Origin: Oceanobacillus neutriphilus
GTDB taxonomy: Bacteria; Bacillota; Bacilli; Bacillales; Amphibacillaceae
Assembly: GCF_014645515.1 (NCBI RefSeq)
Contig: NZ_BMLW01000006.1
Location: forward strand, 124,001 to 188,000
Direction: 5' to 3'
DNA length: 64,000 bases
Numbering within the stretch: the first letter of the stretch is position 1; each line of letters starts with the position of its first letter. The translations under genes were made by a program, and so were the position numbers. This document shows, piece by piece, positions 57,979 to 64,000 of the stretch. The notes beneath the pieces are model-generated. The model was not told where the DNA came from. It ran no database searches and worked only from the letters and a program-made list of their open reading frames with translations.

Positions 57979-58269
57979 TTATTTCTCTCTTTTTTTACGG
58001 AGTGCCAGAAAAACGATCAGTCCAAAAATAAGATAGATGATTATTGCTGCTATCGCTAACCATGTATAACTCTGGAAAAGGTTAATTAATTGAAAAATAG
58101 CACATAAGAGTATAAAAGTATAAAAAATATAATATCCAGGCTTCTGCCTATCCCTTTTTAAGAAAGCATACACAATCGTCGCTGCCAAAAAGGTGAAAAT
58201 GATTAACATGATAATAGATAACACTAGCATAAAAACATCATAATCTGCCCCTGGCCGAACAAAATTCAT
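57979..58269 (-). CDS. small membrane protein of unknown function
   Basis: A 96-residue protein with three transmembrane helices (YDVFMLVLSIIMLIIFTFLAATIVYAFL, YYIFYTFILLCAIFQLINLF, LAIAAIIIYLIFGLIVFLAL) and basic ends. I do not recognise a family. ATG 58269 follows AAGGGGAGATAACG, a good ribosome-binding site. It lies alone between purA and walR. Confidence 0.75.
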   Translation of the reverse strand: MNFVRPGADYDVFMLVLSIIMLIIFTFLAATIVYAFLKRDRQKPGYYIFYTFILLCAIFQLINLFQSYTWLAIAAIIIYLIFGLIVFLALRKKREK

Positions 58270-58345
58270 CGTTATCTCCCCTTTATCATTTCCCCCATCT
58301 TATCATAAAGTGAAGCTTCATTCAGTAAGGGGGCTCCCTCATAGG

Positions 58346-58380
58346 AAAAGGAGCTGATTTCCGCAATCAGCTCCTTTTCC
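58346..58380 (-). terminator. terminator after purA
   Basis: AAAGGAGCTGATT and AATCAGCTCCTTTT pair perfectly around TCCGC, with A- and T-runs that serve either direction. Confidence 0.85.
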
Positions 58381-58396
58381 TGTATTCATTATTTTA

Positions 58397-59707
<1,311 letters not shown>

Positions 59708-59808
59708 TTATATATGAAGCTTCTTGCCCCGTCTGCTTTTTTATCTTTTAATAATATATACAGCTGAACAATCATTTATCATTATTTGTATTTTACTCAC
59801 TATTTAAT

Positions 59809-59858
59809 ATTTTATCAGTTAAAAAAATAAACGTCAATGCAGAATACGAACGTTATTT
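59809..59858 (-). promoter_or_regulatory. purA promoter with a PurR-box-like half site
   Basis: On the minus strand TTGACG (59837-59832), 17 nt, TAAAAT (59814-59809). Just upstream, ATACGAACGTT (59844-59854) resembles a PurR box lacking one C, and AAATCCGAACATTA on the minus strand at about 59944-59957 fits the consensus AWWWCCGAACWWT. The two are farther apart than the known paired boxes, so PurR control is only suggested. Confidence 0.5.
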
Positions 59859-60079
59859 TCTGTTTTGTTTATCATATGCTTTGTTCATCTTATTTATATT
59901 TAGTTCAGCTTTTAAAAGACGGACTAAATAAAACCAGAAACATATTAATGTTCGGATTTCAATGTTATACCAAAGATTGTTTTTTATATTTTTTCGGGTC
60001 AGTAAATAGCAGCCATGCCTCTAAATGCCTCTAAACCATAAATTATAATTGAAATAAAAGCTAAGTTATTTCATTTTAA

Positions 60080-60120
60080 AAAAAGTCGATTCCCGTTAAG
60101 CTAAGGAACTGACTTTTTGA
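60080..60120. terminator. terminator-like hairpin
   Basis: AAAAAGTC-GA-TTCC and GGAA-CT-GACTTTTT pair across an 11-nt loop. It has no obvious upstream gene; it may belong to a lost gene. Confidence 0.5.
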
Positions 60121-60276
60121 TTACCTGTTTGACTAACGCCTACAATGCTCACAATTAGTCAAAAACTTATAAATATCACTTGTGTAGATCAATATATGAA
60201 AAATAGAATAACTTATTTTTTATTAGTACTTTCCTTATTGTGAAAAATATTGAATAACAAATTCACGAAAGGCTAA

Positions 60277-60423
60277 TCACCCTTTGACAATAAGGAGAAT
60301 CAATGGGTATTTTTACCGGCACTTATTACTTTCGGAACAATTATTACATTAATCGGTGCAGGTATTATTGCCGTTCCGAGAATTTCTGAACGAAAGAATC
60401 ACCTCCAACTTAAACGTAATTAG
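60277..60423 (+). pseudogene. C-terminal remnant of a membrane protein
   Basis: The frame WVFLPALITFGTIITLIGAG, then IIAVPRISERKNHLQLKRN and a TAG stop reads like the last transmembrane helix and charged tail of a transporter. Upstream of about 60277 the frame is closed by TAA and the rest of the gene is missing. An AAGGAG before it is probably chance. The family cannot be named. The other parts of 59859-60612 show nothing further. Confidence 0.35.
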
Positions 60424-60612
60424 TGCTTCGAGATTTTGATCAATGACCTTGTGTATGAAACAATGCTCTCTTATCCAATAATAATTAATAATATGGCCAA
60501 TGATTCTTACCTAAGAATCGCCGGTTTTTGGTCGAAATTCACTTGACGTACAACTTTCCCAAAATGTTAGTGACGCCCCATATATAGCAATAGAATAATT
60601 CTTTTTATAAAT

Positions 60613-60655
60613 AAAAAGCGACCCCAACACAATCATTGGAGTCGCCTTTTCAATA
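60613..60655 (-). terminator. terminator of the opuA operon
   Basis: On the minus strand GGCGACTCCAA pairs with TTGGGGTCGC (one mismatch) and is followed by TTTTTATT. Confidence 0.8.
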
Positions 60656-60668
60656 AGACAAGTATTAA

Positions 60669-61565
60669 TTATTCAATACCTTCTGTCCATTCAGCTACCT
60701 TATCCTGGTTAGCTTCTACCCAATCAGCTGCTGCGTCTTCTGGAGAAGCACCTTCGTTAATAGCTAGCATGACCTCTTCCATATCATCTGTATCCCAATA
60801 GAAGTTATCTAATACTTGATATGCTTCCGGTGCGTCATCTTCTAAGCCTTCACGAACCATTGTTTCAATAGATTCTGCTTCACCGAAAACACCTTCCGGG
60901 TCTTCTAGATATTTCAAATCATATTTTTGGAATTTCCAGTGTGGAGACCATCCAGTAACAACAATCTCATCTTCATTATTAATAGCACTGCCTAATTCTG
61001 TGGCCATTGCACCACTGGAAGAAGTTTGTACAGTCCAGCCATCCAGATTATCATATTCTTCCACTGCATTTTCAGCAGCATTTACAACGCCAGCACCAGC
61101 TTCAATACCTGTAATGGTTTGACCAGCTTCATCTGTCAGGTCTGCTATAGAATCTACGTCCATATATTCAGGAACGACAAGACCAATTGCTGCACCTTCT
61201 AAGTTAGGCCCAAGCTGTTCTACTTGGTCACCATAAGCTTCGAATTGCTCTGCATGTGTTCCTGGTAACCAGGCAGCTACCATTCCATCTGCTTCACCGC
61301 TTGCAACTGCCTCCCACATAATGGCATTATCAAGCGGGGTTAATGTCACATCATAACCTAAATCTTCCAGTACTTTTCCGACAACATTTGTAGAGGCTAC
61401 CTCTGTATCCCACTCTACATAGGCTAATTCGATTTCTCCATCTACTCCGCCTTCTGCAGAATCACTATCTCCGCCATCGCTGTCATTACTTCCACAACCG
61501 GCAACAACTAGTCCAAGTGCTAATGAACCAATAAGTCCAGCACGTTTAAGACTCCATTTAGACAT
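60669..61565 (-). CDS. opuAC: glycine betaine ABC transporter substrate-binding lipoprotein
   Basis: About 298 residues. Lipoprotein signal with lipobox VVAGC (Cys about 24), a Gly/Ser/Asp-rich linker, then an OpuAC-type binding domain with Trp residues expected to form the aromatic cage (LAYVEWDTEV, AWLPGTH, VTGWSPHWKFQKYDLKYL). It captures glycine betaine or similar compatible solutes outside the membrane. Start ATG 61565 after AAAGGGGAG; the frame opens 24 codons earlier without a ribosome-binding site. Strongly acidic, as in halotolerant species. Confidence 0.93.
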   Translation of the reverse strand: MSKWSLKRAGLIGSLALGLVVAGCGSNDSDGGDSDSAEGGVDGEIELAYVEWDTEVASTNVVGKVLEDLGYDVTLTPLDNAIMWEAVASGEADGMVAAWLPGTHAEQFEAYGDQVEQLGPNLEGAAIGLVVPEYMDVDSIADLTDEAGQTITGIEAGAGVVNAAENAVEEYDNLDGWTVQTSSSGAMATELGSAINNEDEIVVTGWSPHWKFQKYDLKYLEDPEGVFGEAESIETMVREGLEDDAPEAYQVLDNFYWDTDDMEEVMLAINEGASPEDAAADWVEANQDKVAEWTEGIE

Positions 61566-61643
61566 AAATAAAACTCCCCTTTTCTTAAAATTAATTTTTG
61601 CTATATTGACACTTTTCATATATGAAAAGATTATCACGCAAAT

Positions 61644-62489
61644 TTATTCTTTCCCTTTATTCATATTTTGTGTAATACGGTCAATAATAATCGCCAGAAT
61701 TACAATTCCAATTCCAGCAACAAATCCGGTACCGACAGATGCACGTTGAAGAGAAGAAAGTACTTGGCTTCCAAGTCCCGGCGCACCAATCATTGACGCA
61801 ATTACAACCATTGAAAGTGCAAGCATTACCGTCTGGTTAATACCAGCCATAATCGTTCCTTTTGCCATAGGTAATTCTACTTTAAACAGCTTCTGTGACC
61901 CTGTAGCACCGAATGAATCAGATGCTTCAATTAAATCATTAGAAACCTGGCGGATACCTAAGTTTGTAAAACGGACAGTCGGCGGTGTCGCAAAAATAAG
62001 AGATGCGAATACACCTGGAACCATTCCAATTCCGAAGAATGCTACTGCCGGTATTAAATATACGAATGCCGGCATTGTCTGCATAAAGTCTAATACTGGA
62101 GTAAGAATCGAATTGGCAATTTTGCTCTTTGCCATCAATATTCCCACTGGTACACCAATAATGACAGACAATAGACTTGCTAAAATGACCAAAGTCACTG
62201 TAGACATTAACGCATCCCATAATTCCTGGTTATATACAAACCATAGACCAACGATAGAGAACACTGCTAATCCTAATTTCTTACCGGAAACAAAGAATGC
62301 AATCACAGCAACAATTAAGATAAACAAAATTGGCGGGATACCTGGTAGTAGATCTCCAGATATAAAGTCCATAAAATCGCCAAAATGGCTTTTAATTGGT
62401 TCGAAAAGAAACGCAAATGCATCCTGAATCCAACTTGTCGCAGACTCAGTCCATTCTGCTAATGGTATTTTATCCATAAAATCAAGCAT
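61644..62489 (-). CDS. opuAB: glycine betaine ABC transporter permease
   Basis: A 281-residue permease with about seven transmembrane helices and the ProW/OpuAB EAA region (LIEASDSFGATGSQKLFKVELPMA). It forms the osmoprotectant channel and overlaps opuAA by 8 nt. Confidence 0.95.
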   Translation of the reverse strand: MLDFMDKIPLAEWTESATSWIQDAFAFLFEPIKSHFGDFMDFISGDLLPGIPPILFILIVAVIAFFVSGKKLGLAVFSIVGLWFVYNQELWDALMSTVTLVILASLLSVIIGVPVGILMAKSKIANSILTPVLDFMQTMPAFVYLIPAVAFFGIGMVPGVFASLIFATPPTVRFTNLGIRQVSNDLIEASDSFGATGSQKLFKVELPMAKGTIMAGINQTVMLALSMVVIASMIGAPGLGSQVLSSLQRASVGTGFVAGIGIVILAIIIDRITQNMNKGKE

Positions 62490-63681
62490 CCATATTCACC
62501 TCCCCATCATTTGCAAGTGCGGCCAATACCGCTCCCCGGACAATAATTCCGTTTAAACGATTATCATCGCCTACAACTGCAATTGGGATAGGAGTATCAT
62601 AAATAATAGAGAAAATTTCTTGCATCGGTGTATCCGGTACAACTTTTAATATATCTGTTTTTAAAATTTCTTTAATGTTTGACACTTCCTTTTTACGGGC
62701 TTCGGAAGCATCGTCTGCTGTGACATAACCTTGTAAGCGTCGTTTATCATCAACAACAAGAATGCTTGAGATTCCTTCCTTGCGCATTCTTTCTAACGCT
62801 GCTCTTGGGCCATGCTTATCAATATTGATTGTCTCCGGTCGCTTCATAATATGACTTGCAGTGAGGATTTTCGAACGGTCCACATCCTCCACAAATTTCT
62901 CAACGTAGTCATTTGCCGGATTCATTAGAATTTCTTCTGGAGTGCCAATTTGTACAATAGCCCCATCTTTCATTAACGCAATTCGATCTCCTAAGCGGAG
63001 AGCTTCATCAAGGTCATGCGTAATAAAGATAATGGTTTTCTTCATTGTAGATTGCAAATCAATTAACTCGTCCTGCATTTCTTTACGGATAAGCGGATCA
63101 AGTGCTGAGAAAGCTTCATCCATTAACAGCACTTTCGGATCGTTAGCCAGTGCACGGGCCAGTCCTACACGCTGCTGCATCCCGCCGGATAATTGGCCAG
63201 GTTTCTGATGCATGTAGTCACCCAGGCCAACAAGTTTTAATGATTCTTCTGCACGTTTTTCCCGTTCAGCTTTATCAATGCCTTGTACTTCTAAACCAAA
63301 CCCTGCATTTTGTAAAATTGTGCGATGTGGGAAAAGTGCGAATTGCTGAAAGACCATTCCTAATTTTTCACGACGTACTTGTCTTAATGCTTTTTTATCC
63401 ATTGTCGCTAATTCTTTTCCATCAATAAGAATAGATCCTTCACTTGGATCAATTAAACGATTTATTAACCGGACCAGCGTAGACTTCCCACTTCCAGAAA
63501 GCCCCATTATGACAAATATTTCTCCTTCTTCTACAGAGAAACTGGCACGATTTACTCCGACAGTATTTCCTGTCTTTTTCAATATCTCTTCTTTGGTCAT
63601 GCCCTGATCTAACATTTTAATAGATTGGCTGATGTTTTTACCAAAGATTTTAGACAGGTTTTTTGCTTCAACTACTGCCAT
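62482..63681 (-). CDS. opuAA: glycine betaine ABC transporter ATPase with CBS domains
   Basis: A 399-residue ATPase. Walker A GLSGSGKST, Q-loop QQFALFPH, signature LSGGMQQRVGLARA, Walker B VLLMDEAFSALDP, H-loop ITHDLDEA, then a tandem CBS domain (about 280-395) that senses ionic strength in OpuA-type systems. First gene of opuAA-AB-AC. Start ATG 63681 after AGAGGTGATTAC. Confidence 0.96.
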   Translation of the reverse strand: MAVVEAKNLSKIFGKNISQSIKMLDQGMTKEEILKKTGNTVGVNRASFSVEEGEIFVIMGLSGSGKSTLVRLINRLIDPSEGSILIDGKELATMDKKALRQVRREKLGMVFQQFALFPHRTILQNAGFGLEVQGIDKAEREKRAEESLKLVGLGDYMHQKPGQLSGGMQQRVGLARALANDPKVLLMDEAFSALDPLIRKEMQDELIDLQSTMKKTIIFITHDLDEALRLGDRIALMKDGAIVQIGTPEEILMNPANDYVEKFVEDVDRSKILTASHIMKRPETINIDKHGPRAALERMRKEGISSILVVDDKRRLQGYVTADDASEARKKEVSNIKEILKTDILKVVPDTPMQEIFSIIYDTPIPIAVVGDDNRLNGIIVRGAVLAALANDGEVNMDA

Positions 63682-64000
63682 GTAATCACCTCTTTATTTT
63701 ATTTTGATTTGTAGTACATTTTTAGGTAAATCAATCTTTGGTACTCCTGAACCAATTATGCTGTAAACAAAAATAAATGAATCAACTATCGACTCATTTA
63801 TTTTACGGCATCTATATAGATGTGTTTACCTTTTTCCAGGCAACTTTGTTTATTATAGGGTAGTTTCCGGGAAATCTCAAACGGCCTGTAGCGCCGTTTC
63901 CCAAGAGTTTTAAGCAGTTTATCTCGTCTATCACATACAGGATGATCTTTTCTGCCTTTTTCTGCAGTTTACTTTTAAATACTCCCTTATATTACAATTC
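63682..64000. other. upstream region of opuA with an inverted repeat
   Basis: AATAAATGA (63772-63780) and TCATTTATT (63794-63802) form an inverted repeat about 90-120 nt before opuAA. It could be an operator for opuA or a terminator of a gene to the right. I see no gene in 63682-64000 and no promoter I would defend. Confidence 0.4.

Overview
The window reads as chromosome of a low-GC, Gram-positive, probably halotolerant Bacillaceae (Oceanobacillus/Virgibacillus-like; this is inference). The grounds are a complete walRKHIJ-htrC block next to purA, a B. subtilis-type rlmH, Bacillus-style parS and cre sites, LicT/LicR-controlled beta-glucoside PTS systems and an OpuA glycine-betaine importer. 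walRK, purA, two parS-like sites and a DnaA-box cluster suggest that it lies in the origin-proximal part of the chromosome.

Right part (about 38-64 kb), mostly core: opuAA-AB-AC; purA with its own promoter; a small membrane protein; walR-walK-walH-walI-walJ as one tight operon ended by a terminator; htrC; a DnaA-box-rich spacer; DoxX-like, ABC exporter, DUF3889, GNAT, TraB-like and CNNM/CorC proteins; an HPr kinase; then the lichenan/cellobiose operon licB-licC-licA-licH with its activator licR.

Middle part (29-37 kb): bglH, licT and bglP, each preceded by a RAT/terminator pair (LicT antitermination circuit); a HAD phosphatase; and a pyruvate-oxidase gene broken by one missing G.

Left part (1-29 kb), accessory. 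It lies downstream of the 3' end of intact rlmH, the position used by staphylococcal SCC elements. The rlmH 3' end recurs three more times in the same orientation: a nearly full-length frameshifted rlmH copy (17378-17854), a bare 3'-end-like sequence (14905-14930) and an older decayed copy (3787-4176). The blocks between them hold: (A) a MetX-like hydrolase with a LysR regulator, a group II intron relic, and a sugar ABC importer with two Gfo/Idh dehydrogenases and an AraC-type membrane regulator; (B) a LysR regulator with a CofE-like ligase; (C) an AlkD-like protein, pheA plus a symporter, a response regulator-ABC-histidine kinase-serine hydrolase operon and a chemoreceptor; (D) a defence-like pair, ParB-fold protein plus DUF262/DUF1524 protein, running off the left edge. 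No Ccr recombinase is visible.

The most striking regulatory object is the leader of pheA (11442-11756). It has a good sigma-A promoter, a 17-codon leader peptide ending F-F-S-Y-F, a set of mutually exclusive hairpins and two intrinsic terminators. It looks like a ribosome-mediated phenylalanine attenuator, a mechanism typical of enteric bacteria and unexpected in Bacillaceae, which usually use T-boxes.
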